DNA from: Dermatemys mawii
Taxonomy: Eukaryota; Chordata; Testudines; Dermatemydidae
Length of the DNA stretch: 64,000 nucleotides
Reading direction: 5' to 3'
NCBI GenBank assembly: GCA_007922305.1
Contig: ML677374.1
Span: forward strand, 6,087,991-6,151,990
Position 1 is the stretch's first letter; every line of letters starts with the position of its first letter. Positions 33,293 through 43,860 of this stretch are shown here, piece after piece. Under the pieces are notes generated by a model. It was not told where the DNA came from. It saw only the letters and a program-made list of their open reading frames with translations, and searched no databases. A program made the position numbers and the translations under genes.

Positions 33293-34449
33293 TTTGATAC
33301 TAAACTCTGTAGTTTTGACTCAGCTTTACTTTGAGGTGCAGAAGCAACTTGAACCCAAAAATTCAAAGCAAATGTTAGGGGGTCAATGGGGGCATAAGCT
33401 CCTTGTGATTGAAACCAAAGAGACTACTCTTATTAAGCCACATGAAAGAGCTGGATGATTATTATTTTTTGTACACCTCTGCCCGCCACTGCTTGGCTGG
33501 TACTTTGAGTCCTAATGCAAAGAGGTTGTTCCAAGTAGGTTCAGAATGTTCCCAACTCACACTGACATCCTCATTTGTTACATCCATGGGAGAAGAGGGA
33601 CTCCGCGTCTTGTGATCAGCACCACAGGGGGCTTGGTCTTCAGACAATGGGCCAAAATGAGGCAGAAATCCCATTTTCTAATAAATAGGAAGAAGTGACT
33701 GAACATATGGACTGACGTTTTTAATGGTGCCCTGCGTGATGTGTGCATCTGTTGAGCCTCCTGGGATCGTAGAGTTTCTGGGTGGAACTGGGGAAGCATC
33801 GATGGGGAATTCCTCTGGTCTTGCTAGTAGCAGTTGTTAAGACAAGACATCGGACTCCTGTCATTTTGTTGTTTTATTTTTTTAAACAATTTTTAACCAA
33901 AACGTCATTCTTTTAGCATTGAAATGGAGGGCCTGCTGTAAAAAAAAAGAGCCACCGACTTCTGAGGGCAACTGCCATGAATTCTCAATGCCCTTTCAGG
34001 ATCTCCTATGTAATTGTGATTGTGAAATATGATATTGTGAAATATCCCTCTTGTATAAAAGATGCTTCTCTTTAGAGGCAAATCAGGTCACTTTAATGTA
34101 TTTCCCATGGAAAGGTAGGTCCTTGGATTATTTCTTTTGTAGAGTTTAAAACATTTCAGTTCCAAATCCCACTGTCAGCAAAATGGAAGTGCGTTAAATT
34201 AACGCTTTATCTTTTAAATCCTAAACTAAGTACATCCTGTAGTGGGGAGGATTTTGGGGAGGGGTGCAAGGGAGAAGAGGGGTAAATAAAACCCCCTCAC
34301 CTTGACTCCTTCTACCTATTTATGATCTGAACGGATAACATACTAACCAACTCTGCAACAGCCTTCATTACAGGCTGCTGGTCTGTGGGACCGCAATGCA
34401 TTTATAATTTTTATTGTTATATCTTTTAATTTTATTTTGCTTTCCTTGC
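33293..34449. other. Unassigned sequence, no gene seen
   Basis: G-rich wording at 34244-34282 (several GGGG runs separated by 5-9 bases) is a weak quadruplex candidate. No gene recognised; overlapping frames on both strands at 33409-33799 are uninformative. Confidence 0.4.
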
Positions 34450-35010
34450 TGTCTTGCAGAAGGGAAGATAGGAGTCCATATTTATTACAGAGCAAACGAT
34501 CTACCACTGCGAATGTATGTATCAGTTAATTTAATCTCACCAGTTTTATTTAAACTGTTTTTCCTCTCTTTCTCTACTTCTCCTCCTCCCCCCATCTCCC
34601 CTCCTTTCCCCTCTTCTCTTGGTGCAAGATGATCAGTTAGGTTTTTTTTTTTTAAAAGACTGGAAAGTAAAACTATCCTATGCCTTTTATAATCTGTATT
34701 GAAAAGCCTTTTTCTCGTTGCTACGGAATCGCTCTGCTTTTCACTGCTTATGCCTATATGCCTCCAGTGGCCCACAGTCTGATTGACATTTACAAATTAC
34801 CAAGCTGAGAGTGTTCAATCTTTGACCCGTGTGTTTCTATTCAGCAATGAGTGAGATTTGCAAGCATTTTGTCATATAATTACTGCAAATCCCTTGAAAA
34901 TTTCCACAACAGCGCCTAGATGAATGGTAATTTGTGCAGACAGCCGCTGATGCCTTTACAATACACCGAGATGCAAAACAGTATAATTTTTGTTTTACCC
35001 TAAGATTTCT
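34450..35010. promoter_or_regulatory. Candidate conserved non-coding element with splice-like signals
   Basis: No repeat recognised. A TTGCTGTCTTGCAG acceptor-like word ends at 34460, and complex, non-repetitive sequence follows. Octamer-like ATTTGCAA (34856-34863) and TAATTACTGCAAAT words lie near 34880. This is enhancer-like texture; there is no proof of conservation. Confidence 0.28.
34555..34622. repeat. 68-bp polypyrimidine tract
   Basis: Almost uninterrupted C/T sequence, including TCCTCCTCCCCCCATCTCCC. Such tracts can form triplex (H-DNA) or act as splice acceptors. It ends in TTGGTGCAAG. Confidence 0.8.
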
Positions 35011-37039
35011 GGGGGGAAAATTGTGTTCTGTGTGTGTGTTGTAAAATATTTGGATAGTTAGATTTATTTGCTTACACAGCCTATATTTGTGCTGATTTTA
35101 TTGTATTGACTGTATGCATTTTTTTCTACCATTCTACAGTTTTATTGTGTGTTGGTCATATGCATACATCACCAGCATTGTTCTCCATGAAATTTATTCC
35201 ACCTTTCAGCGTGCTCTTGATAGGACTTATTGCATTACTAGTTAAGTGCTGAGATTTGCTACTACAAAGATTTGAAACAGCTCTTTGTAATGTTTATTTG
35301 CCAGCCATGGCTGAGATCATGTGTTTTTACAACACTTGGAATACATCTGCATTTTGGCTACTGTCAAGGTTTGTCCATCTAAGGTTTGATATTGCAAAGT
35401 GCTGAAGTCAGCGTGGGTGGAGAGTACTTTGTACCTCCGTGGATCAGACCCTAAGTAGCTAAGGGGGAGAATTTCAAAGACAAAGGGGAGAGAGGTGCTC
35501 ACCACCTGTTGAAAGTCATCATATGCATGTGCATACACACATGTATCTATATCTAACAACCCAAATGATTGAAAGTCAACTGGAGTAGGGCCCTGACTCA
35601 TCTTTGTGCTTTTGAAAATCTCCATCCAAACTACACAGCAGTCTTCTCTAGGAACTTACAGCACCTTTTTGGTTATGCAAAGAATACAGTTCCTGTGTAA
35701 AATTGGGACCCTATAATTTCCCATCCAGTCCAGCAGACAGACTGCAGGATACAAACCAGGAACTACATTCTGAAGTCCTTTACACACACTGTATTTTTCC
35801 CCCTCCAGCGAGTAAGGGCTTCAGGATTTGGCCCTATGAATTTTAAATTTGCCACCTATAATTTTAAAAAATGATTCTTATTGCTGACTTTCTGATGAGA
35901 ATTGATTAGGTTAATTTAGTATTTGCCCTTAAACTGCCTTGCCCACTAATTGGGATCACTTTTTAAGAGTTTTCCTCTTCTGATGCTGTAGTGACAGAGA
36001 TAACTGAACCTGCAGTGAAAGCTGCCCAGTAGGAGTGTGCTACATTCTTAGCTGTCAGCTGTTAGGAATCAAAGTATTTTTTGCCAAGAACCTGTCTAAT
36101 TTTTTAATTATTTTTTTAGATTCATCAGGGTGCAATAAATTATAAACATAAAATTGCACTTTAATTTGGCAGTGTGTTCTTTCCTTATAATTATGGCTGG
36201 GTTTCTGGCATTGCTGCTGTTAGGAAAAAAGTCATCCTGGGTTTTTTGATAGGTTGGGACTGTTGTGTACCATTCAGTGGTTGGATGTGATGGCAATAGC
36301 TGAGCATACTTCATAGGAGGGACGCAAAATTAGACCTTGTTCTATCTGAGAGCTTAGCAGAACTCAGGAATTCCGCAACCCAAAAGTCTTGACTGATAGC
36401 TGCTTGCGGCCAGGTGTTTTAAATAGATCTCTGGAAATGTGGACATAAAATTTGTGAGTACACCAGTTTGAAGAAACTGGCATTTGTGCATGGAAGCACA
36501 GTTTTTACTGGGGCAAAATAAGACTTGATACCAGTATGGTTTGGAAAGAGCTTTCGAGATCTGTGATGCCAGATGTCATGTGTGGTGTTGTTTATGATTA
36601 CTTATGTGCTTTTAAAAAGTCACTGCTGACTGCACTGCAGTATTTTCACTTCACAGTGGAAATTTCTATAATACCATAGCATGCTGCTGTACTCTATCAC
36701 AGCAGTAGAACAATAGTAAAGTATTGACTTGTAAAGTGCAGGATCCCATATTTGCTTCTATAAATGCCACACTTGAGGGGCTGTGAAATGTGTCTCCATG
36801 AGCATTTTAATTTTTTAGTCTTTAGGACCTACCAGCTCATGAGATTCTTCCCAGGTGTAAATAAGTAAAGGGTTTTTAAATATTAATAGTCATGGCAGGC
36901 CTTAAGATCAAACTGATGTAGCTACAGCTGTAGCTTGCCTTCTTGACTTGAATGGAAAGGTGGAAAATTAAAATTTAGTTTGTGTGCAAACCCACTTGCT
37001 TTCCATCAGCGCCTGTGACTTTTTTCTTGAAAGGCAACA
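35011..37039. other. Unassigned AT-rich sequence, no gene seen
   Basis: Two kilobases without a named repeat or convincing frame. The antisense frame at 35317-35625 has no motif. Confidence 0.4.
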
Positions 37040-37240
37040 CTATCTGGTAGTTAGAGTGATGACAAGGGAATGAGGAGTCCTGGGTCTTGCTACCTCTATG
37101 GTCTTGGACAAGTCATAACTTCTTTGTCCATCAATTTCTCTAGCTGTAGGAGGAGAATAGAGCTCACTTTTCTAAAGAGCTTTGAAATCCCTGAATGGGG
37201 CCACATTAGTACAAAGAATTATTACTATTTGGCAACCTTG
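37040..37240 (+). mobile_element. MIR/CORE-type SINE
   Basis: Order of parts: GGTAGTTAGAGTGATGAC head, GAGGAGTCCTGGGTCTTGC, GGTCTTGGACAAGTCATAAC, TTTCTCTAGCTGTAGGAGG and a GAGCTTTGAAATCCCTGAAT tail. This matches the sense orientation of the SINE at 48222. Old and diverged. Confidence 0.7.
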
Positions 37241-38565
37241 CCCTTACTTTTCCTTCCTGTGGCAGGTGATGGGGATAAGGGACAGCCTGGTGAGGGGAAA
37301 TGAGGTGAGGTTCTCTTTCTCTTTAATAGAGCCCGAAATGTTTTTTGCCAGTGCCATATTGATTGTTGCAAAGACAACAGTAAAGCAGGCAGGTGCCAGA
37401 AGAATGCAGCATAAATGACCTCAATTCTACTTTGTGGTAACTAGCCTTCAGTGTGAAATTGGCACCTTTTCCCTCTCTTCATCCAGCTTTCTACTCTGTT
37501 CTTGGAGGTGTCCATCATGTTTTATGGAAATGCCAAAAAAAAAAAAAAGATAGCGGGGGGGGGGGGGTTGGGAAGGGATTAGTTAAACTTAACTCACAAA
37601 ATATTGCCCCTCTCCAGCTATTTTGCAAGCCTACAGTTAGCAATGTGCCTCTGGTAGCCTGGGTCACCGTGACAGATGGTAGGAAGAGTTCAATGACTGT
37701 TCTGCTAGAGCCTACAATGTCTGAACAAACTGCTCTTGTCATTAGGTTGGAAATGTAATCTCTGCAAAAGAAGAGGCTATGGTAGACTTAGCAAGATCTG
37801 TTCACGTTATGGGAATTTAATGCACCTGGTAGAAACTAACTGCAGGTCATCAGTTTTTATTGGCATAGTGCAGACATGCAGCGTGATGAACTGATCTGGC
37901 AAAACATTAACAAAGGAAAAAAAGTCCCAAATCTGGTTTTGTAACCGGTATTGTTGAGATCAGAGCAAATACTACTCTTCAAAAACTTGTCTCTCCAATC
38001 CCTGTATGTTTGCTGCTGTGCTGCTGATGTAGATGGTCTTTTGTACAGAGTTCACAGATACATTTTTGTCTGACGCATATCTAAAACTTATATAGTCACC
38101 TACTAATTTAAGCCAATTTGCTCTAGGTGATGGGTGAATACACTTGAAAATTAAATGGGTCTGATTTAAGCATCCTTTTTTTGAAGTCAAAGATTATATA
38201 ATTAAATTAAAAGAAAATGTGTTTTATAATAAATTGTATTTCCTCTTGGCAAAATCCAATTTTGAAACAAGATTGTAATATCATATCTAAAAATGTTTTC
38301 CCATGGGTATTACCAGTCTCTTTCATTTAATTGTTTTCACCCATCACATTATGAGCTTTCAAAGTAGTGAAATGAGTGTGGTTTTACTGAGAACAAGAGA
38401 GAAATGGACGGGGGAAGACAGTTTTCTTTCTTAACAGGGACTCTTGGAAATTCAGTGGCAGAGAGGAGAGGAGGGGCTTAATCCCTTCACCTACCCATCA
38501 CCTGTACCCTTTAAATCATTCACAAAATGATACCTGTGTGATACTTTATACTAGTGTGAAGACCG
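37241..38565. other. Unassigned sequence with an A14 run (37535-37548) and a G13 run (37555-37567)
   Basis: The two homopolymers lie within 33 bases and are separated by GATAGC. They are assembly-sensitive. Nothing else recognised. Confidence 0.5.
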
Positions 38566-38782
38566 CCATAGTCTGGGGGCCATAGTCTCATCTCAGTCAC
38601 ACCGATGTAAATCCAGAGTGAAATCAAATGAAATCACTGGGCCTGATTCCAATCTCTCACATTAGTTCATTGACTTCAGTGTAGTTACACTTGATTTGTA
38701 CTGGTGCAAGAGCGATCAGAATCTGTCTTTATGGGGTTACTCTGGATTTACACCATGATGAATGGGATTAGAAACTGGCCCT
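38566..38782. mobile_element. Palindromic MITE-like repeats, probably two joined copies
   Basis: Words CACCGATGTAAATCCAGAGT, GGGCCTGATTCCAATCTC, TGTAGTTACACTTGATTTG and CTCTGGATTTACACCATG recur in alternating orientation, as in the sauropsid family whose middle reads GTAAATC...CCATTGACTTCAG. Confidence 0.55.
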
Positions 38783-38957
38783 GGGTTTCTGAGTTTTCTT
38801 TTCCAATGATTATCTGTGCTATGAAGGAACTTAATGAGCCATACTGCAAAGATTTTTCACTTAAGCAAAAATATTTAACAATTCATGTTGGAGCTGTTGG
38901 GAGCACTATTTCCCCCAGAATGGCCATTTGCATTAAGCTCTATTTCGATCTCTTAAC

Positions 38958-39042
38958 CTAGTTATACACCAGTGAAACTCTATTATCTTCAAAGGGATTA
39001 CTCCCAATTTACATTGGAATAAACAAGAGCAGAATTAGGCCC
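38958..39042. mobile_element. MITE-like repeat, half or diverged
   Basis: AGTTATACACCAGTGAAAC, CAATTTACATTGGAATAAAC and AGCAGAATTAGGCCCC match the same palindromic family. Confidence 0.5.
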
Positions 39043-39142
39043 CTAGAAACAAAGTTGTGCCAACTGTAGTGCAGCTAGCACATTTGTGTATGTGTGTAAC
39101 GGAATTTGCATGGGTGATTGATAGGAAAACCCTAGGAAAACT

Positions 39143-39240
39143 AGGGGTCAGATTCTTAACACGTATCAAATGGCATGCTTCCATTGACACTAATGCAGCT
39201 ACATTGTTTTGCACAAGATGAGAATCTGGCTCTGTACACA
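39143..39240. mobile_element. Palindromic MITE-like repeat
   Basis: The left end GGGGTCAGATTCTTAACACG and the right end AAGATGAGAATCTGGCTC are inverted, with CTTCCATTGACACTAATGC between. Confidence 0.6.
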
Positions 39241-39984
39241 TACCTAGTTTTCCACTAGTGTCACTGATGTGGTCAGCTCTCGAACTGGCATTTGCTTTAG
39301 TACAGTGCTGAACTTACAAAACAGTGAAATGCTGGGTTAGGTGAAATTCCACATAAATGTACTGTACACGTAAAAGTGAATTATGAGCACATTCCACTGT
39401 TAGTTAATTTAATATTCTCCTTTTCTTTCATGCAAGTTTATCTGTTCATCTTTCGTTCCAGCACTCTGAAGGTACAGCAAAAGGGGTGATGTGTATCACC
39501 TCCTAATTGAACCGGTGTATGGTAATTTGAAGCCAGGGGATTTGGACCAGAGCATATAATGCAGATTTGTGAAGGAGTCATGGAGAGAGCCAGGTGGTTA
39601 GTATTCAGTGTGTCGATTCCTAAAAAGTCAATGCCAGTCACTGCAATGTCATTATTACACAAACCTGCCATGCGTGGGGTGGGGCTTTTAGACCTGGTGT
39701 GACAACTGAGAGGGAAAATAAGGCAAGTGACCACATCCAAAAAATAAGCTGCAACAAGCCAAACTTGCACAGCTGTTGATTGCAATTGCTGATTGTCACT
39801 GGGTTAAAGTGCTGGGGTGCAGAATTGCTTCTTGTTCAAAAATATTTTAAACTCCAGAATGCTGCTTTTCAGCATCATGCAAGAGGAGCTGTACAGCAGC
39901 GAATAAACATAAAGAGAATGATGAGTGGATAGAATGTCTCCTCAGACACAAAGTATGGGTGAGTCATCAAGGGGTTTTTTATAC
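39241..39984. other. Unassigned sequence
   Basis: Nothing recognised. The antisense frame at 39438-39785 (115 codons) lacks motifs. Confidence 0.4.
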
Positions 39985-40064
39985 AATAGGCCTGATTTTC
40001 CCAGTTGCTGAGCACTCCCAGTGACTGGAGCAGGAATTGTGGGAAGCTGAAATTCAGGCCCAGT
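39985..40064. mobile_element. Palindromic MITE-like repeat ('CTGAGCAC' type)
   Basis: GGCCTGATTTTCCCAGTTGC on the left and GAAGCTGAAATTCAGGCCC on the right are inverted around CTCCCAGTGACTGGAGC, which is itself palindromic. Confidence 0.7.
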
Positions 40065-40968
40065 AATTATAACAAAAAAAATCTAGGTATGTTATTAATA
40101 TGGGATTCTGAGGCCCTTATTCCTGGTGAATAGCACCATACTTGACAAAAAAGTCCCATGCATGTCCATGGAGTAAGTACAGTGTTAGACATGAGTAAGG
40201 GAATCAGAAACCGGCCCACAACGACAAATAAATAAAAATGCAACAGAATGCCCCCCTGCTGAAGACTTAACCCAGTTCTGAGAGCCATGGATGTGGAACT
40301 TTGCCTTCCCACATGTGTTCTTCCCCACACTGACTACCCAGTGCCCTGCCCTGCCCTCCCTCACAATATCCTTATGTTGCAATACTTAGAAATGGATCTA
40401 CTTATCTGTAAGAAAAATGCAGCCACTGATACGTTGGCCTGATTTCGGCAGCGTTTTCATTTGTGAAGAAGGATGCCAATCTACTGCTCCTACCAAAAAG
40501 AACAGTTATTTTCACCCTTCACATTTTAAAGGGCAGATAAGTCCTTGTCTCGTGTGTTCTACTAAAGCATGTGCTTAGTTGAGCAGTTAATGAGAGTCAA
40601 CGCACACTTAAACATGCCAACACATTTTAGGGTCCCTGAGTCAAACTCCTAGTATAAAAGACCATTTTAGAGGGAAATAAAATTATGCATGGCCATGAAA
40701 CATTTCCGCCTTAATAAATCCCGAGCAATTATAAATTGTTTGTTCTAGGCTGATTTCTTGAGAGAATAAAGGGGGAAATGTATCCTTTATTTTAAAAAAA
40801 TGTTACGTAAAAAAGTGGCAGAACGAAATGATAAGTCATAGAATCTTTCCAATGACGTCCTAGTGAGAATGTTCACAAGTGTCCCTAAACTGCTGGGACT
40901 ACCTTCTAATCTTGCCTTTAAAAATACTAATTTTTCCAGAGGAGATGGGAACCTGTAGTTTTACTTTA
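40065..40968. other. Unassigned sequence with a MITE-like remnant at 40103-40220
   Basis: GAGGCCCTTATTCCTGG and ATCAGAAACCGGCCC could be the two ends of another eroded palindrome. The rest is unrecognised. Confidence 0.4.
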
Positions 40969-41238
40969 GGGTTTTTCTACACTACCTGTGCTACAGCAGC
41001 ACAGCCGCAGCACTACAGCTATACCACTGTAGCACTGTAGGATAGACACTTGCTATAGTGATGGAAGGAGGTTTTCTGTCACTGTAGTAAATCCACCCCG
41101 TGAGAGGTGGTAGGTAGGTTGATGGAAGAATTCTTCCCTCAACCTAGTGGTGCCTATACTGGGTCTTAGGTCATTTGCACCTCCTGGAGTGACATAGCTA
41201 GGTGGACCTAAGTTGTAGGTGTAGACCTGGGCTTAGTT
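40969..41238. mobile_element. hAT-like MITE, copy 1 of a cluster
   Basis: It begins GGGTTTTTCTACACTACC and ends GTGTAGACCTGGGC. Internal words are CCACCCCGTGAGAGGTGGTA and GATGGAAGAATTCTTCCCTC. These are signature words of an abundant turtle MITE. No coding capacity. Confidence 0.75.
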
Positions 41239-41244
41239 ACTCAG

Positions 41245-41511
41245 GCAATATCTACACTAGAGAGCCTATGATAGCATAGCTACGTCAGTATGGCCATGCC
41301 AGCATATCCTCCTAATATAGGCACAGCTGACAAGAGTTTCTCTGTTGGTGTCGGAACACCCTATCTCCAAATGATGTTAGCTATGCCACCAGCAGCCCTC
41401 TGGTGTTTGGAGTTTGTCACCATAGTGAGGTCACTAGGGAGGTGTGTTTTTGCACCCCTGACCAGCATAACTGGGTCAGTGTAAGTTTTAAGTGTAGACC
41501 AGACCAGGCCT
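41245..41511. mobile_element. hAT-like MITE, copy 2 of the cluster
   Basis: The left end AGGCAATATCTACACTAG and the right end TAAGTGTAGACCAGACCAGG are inverted-related (CTACACT / AGTGTAG). Only seven bases separate it from copy 1. Confidence 0.7.
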
Positions 41512-41565
41512 CATTAAGCTAAGTTCTGCCTTGACTTAAACCCTGTGTAACCTGCCGACTTCACT

Positions 41566-41825
41566 TAGGCCTCATCTACATTTAAGAATTAGGTTGGCAT
41601 AACTATGGAGCTCAGAGGTATGAAAAATCACACCCTTGAGTGCTGTTGCTAAGCTGATCTAACCCCCCTGTGCATACGTGGCTAGTTTGAGTGGAGAGAG
41701 CTCTTCCATGGACCTAGTTGCTGCCACTCAGGGAAATGGATTATTTACAGTCAGGGAAAAACCCCTCCCATCGCTGAAGGAAGTGGCTATCCGTGCTGTA
41801 GCACCTGTGGTGGAGACGTGACCTT
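41566..41825. mobile_element. hAT-like MITE, copy 3 of the cluster, opposite orientation
   Basis: It starts TAGGCCTCATCTACATTTAA and contains GAGCTCTTCCATGGACCTAG and GAAAAACCCCTCCCATCGC, which read as the reverse arrangement of copy 1. The right end is eroded. Confidence 0.65.
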
Positions 41826-42827
41826 GGTTTATACAGGGTTATTCAAGACAGACCCACTGATTGAGGTTCTTAGTCGATTTCAGCTGTCGTCGTTTCATTG
41901 ACTTTAACAGAACTGTGGTGATTCACACAGCAGAGGATTTTCCCCATTGTTTTTATATATTGAATGCAAATTTTACCTTATATATTTAATATGAACTATG
42001 CCGTGAGTCTCGAGAATTGAGCCTTCGATTTTTGTGGGTGTTTTAAAGCAGGATTGGTATAAACGGTGAACAGTGAAACACAATTCGCCTTCCGTTTTAG
42101 TGAATCTCTGCCTGGTTCCCTGTGTGTTTGTGTCTGCGAAATTAAAGCCATGGGAACCGGGCACTATTTGGCCATTTTGTTGACTGTCTCAGCAGAAAGG
42201 ACAAGAAGTAAATAGAGAAGGGGACAGTTACCTCACATCTTTCCCACACTCCTTGATCCTCCCAGGTCAGAGTTAAAGTAAATTGGCAGATCACCGTGTA
42301 GAGAGCCAGGACTGAAAGTGAATCCCTTGTGTGGATGAATAGGGGATTTCACTCTCTAAGCTGACAATGCAGCATCTTTCCAGAGTTTTAAAATTCCCCT
42401 ACCTTAAAATAAATAAATAGTTAAATAAACCCAGCTTTAAGATTTGTTTACAAGAACAGCTACTGAGCATGTATAACCAGCTGCGTAAGAAATGCTGCCA
42501 TTCACTCATGGATCCTTCCAAAACGGAATTAGAATGATGGACTAAGCATGTTCTGCCCAGTCTGGCTGAGATATCCTCATGTAATGTGGCTTCCCAGGGA
42601 GTTGCAGAGGCAGAATCTGTTGCACTGCCTTGCTGTGGGTTTAGTGAGTATCAGTAGTTATACAGTAATTCAGAAGATAATACATTTGTACCTTGCATTT
42701 GTGAAATGCATCGTCAGTACTTTCCATCGCACATGGGAAAAAAAATCCACATGGTTAGGCTTTTCTTCAGTTTTGTCTTGTAGCCAGGCCTGCTGGTCCT
42801 AAGACATACTCATTAACAGTATGAATA
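41826..42827. other. Unassigned sequence with one MITE-like remnant (41865-41945)
   Basis: CGTTTCATTGACTTTAACAG and GTGGTGATTCACACAGC are weak palindromic-family words. No gene recognised. Confidence 0.4.
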
Positions 42828-43042
42828 CCTAGCTTGATAAGAACACTTACATCTATAGATCTCGAAGCACTTTACAAAGGAGGTTTAGTATCATTACTCT
42901 GTTTTACAGATGGAGAAACTGAGGCACAGAGAGGGACAGTGACTTGCTCGAGGTCACCAAACAGCCCTGGGCCAGAGCTGGGAGTAGAACTCAGGTCTCC
43001 TGAGTCCCAGTCCACTGCTCTATCCACTAGGTGACATTGCCC
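42828..43042 (-). mobile_element. MIR/CORE-type SINE (antisense)
   Basis: On the + strand: ATCTCGAAGCACTTTACAAA, then TTTTACAGATGGAGAAACTG, AGGCACAGAGAGGGACAGTG, ACTTGCTCGAGGTCACC, CTCAGGTCTCCTGAGTCCC and CTCTATCCACTAGGTGAC. This is the complete reversed order of a MIR-like element, and is the best-preserved SINE in the window. Confidence 0.85.
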
Positions 43043-43094
43043 TTCAAAGACTGTGCATAAGCTTCTTGACGTGTGCCTCACAGAGAAACATTAT

Positions 43095-43350
43095 TTCATA
43101 TTATTTATATTATAGCAGCACAAACAGGATCCCACCAAGATGGGAACTTGGGCTTTGCTAGAAGTTGAGAGAGACAATCCCTGCCCCAAGAAGCTTACAG
43201 TCTAAATAGACAAGACAAAAAGTGGGAGAGGAAACAGAGGTGAAGTGGCTTTCCCAAAGTGTCACAGGAAGCTCCTGCCAGAGCGAGAACTAGAAGCTGC
43301 ATCTCCCGATTCTCAGGCTAGCGCCTGATTCTCTAGACCACACTGTAATC
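43095..43350 (-). mobile_element. SINE with MIR-like head and long tail (antisense)
   Basis: From the tail side: TATTATTTATATTATAGCAG, GAGACAATCCCTGCCCCAAG, AAGCTTACAGTCTAAATAG, GGAAACAGAGGTGAAGTGGC and CTCTAGACCACACTG. It shows that the isolated tails elsewhere in the window and the MIR-like heads belong to one composite SINE family. Confidence 0.8.
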
Positions 43351-43424
43351 AGTAACTTGTGTGATCAGAACCGTTGGTGCTAAAACATGCCCGGAGCCAG
43401 GTTTCTAGAGGGATTCTGTCTATC

Positions 43425-43860
43425 TAAGATACTTATATCACTGTCATTACTATAGTATCTGGGCGCTGCAGGGTCTGTCATGTGTTTTCCTCACACTACA
43501 CCGGAGAGGTAGGGAGGAACTGTTGTTCTCATTTTTCACATATGGAAACTGCGGGTCTGTCTACACTGCCACTGGGGGCAAGCCTCCCAGACTTGCATTA
43601 ATGGGGCTCGAGCCGGCAGGCTAAAACTAGCAATGTAGATGTTCTGGCTTGGGCTAGAGCTTGGGCTCCAAAGCCTAGTGGGTCAAGTGGGCTTGAGAGG
43701 AGCTGGGAAGTCCACATTGCTGTTTGTAGTGCCCTAGCACGAGGCTCATTCCCAGTGGCAGTGTGGACAGACCCTGAATTGGTATGTGACTTGCCCATCG
43801 TCGTGCAGGAAATCTGTGCTAGAGCAGGGAATTGAACCTGGCTTATTTTTCTCTGCCTAA
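43425..43860 (-). mobile_element. SINE (antisense) split by a MITE
   Basis: The left part, up to CACATATGGAAACTG, and the right part, from TGTGACTTGCCCATC to GGGAATTGAACCTGGC, are adjacent segments of the same SINE. They are separated by the 222-bp palindrome at 43553-43774. Confidence 0.75.
43553..43774. mobile_element. 222-bp palindromic MITE nested in a SINE
   Basis: Terminal inverted repeats begin GGGTCTGTCTACACTGCCAC and, reversed from the right end, GGGTCTGTCCACACTGCCAC, matching at 24 of 25 bases. Inner parts are also inverted (AGCAATGTAGATGTTC against AGTCCACATTGCTG). From memory it belongs to turtle MITEs with GTCTACACTGC ends. No clear target-site duplication remains. It carries no ORF. 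Confidence 0.88.

Noticed and set aside
35317..35625. 102-codon minus-strand frame
   Set aside because: No motif or splice signals; composition is ordinary for the local sequence.
37515..37758. Overlapping open frames on both strands through the A14/G13 runs
   Set aside because: Homopolymers remove stops in these frames; not coding.
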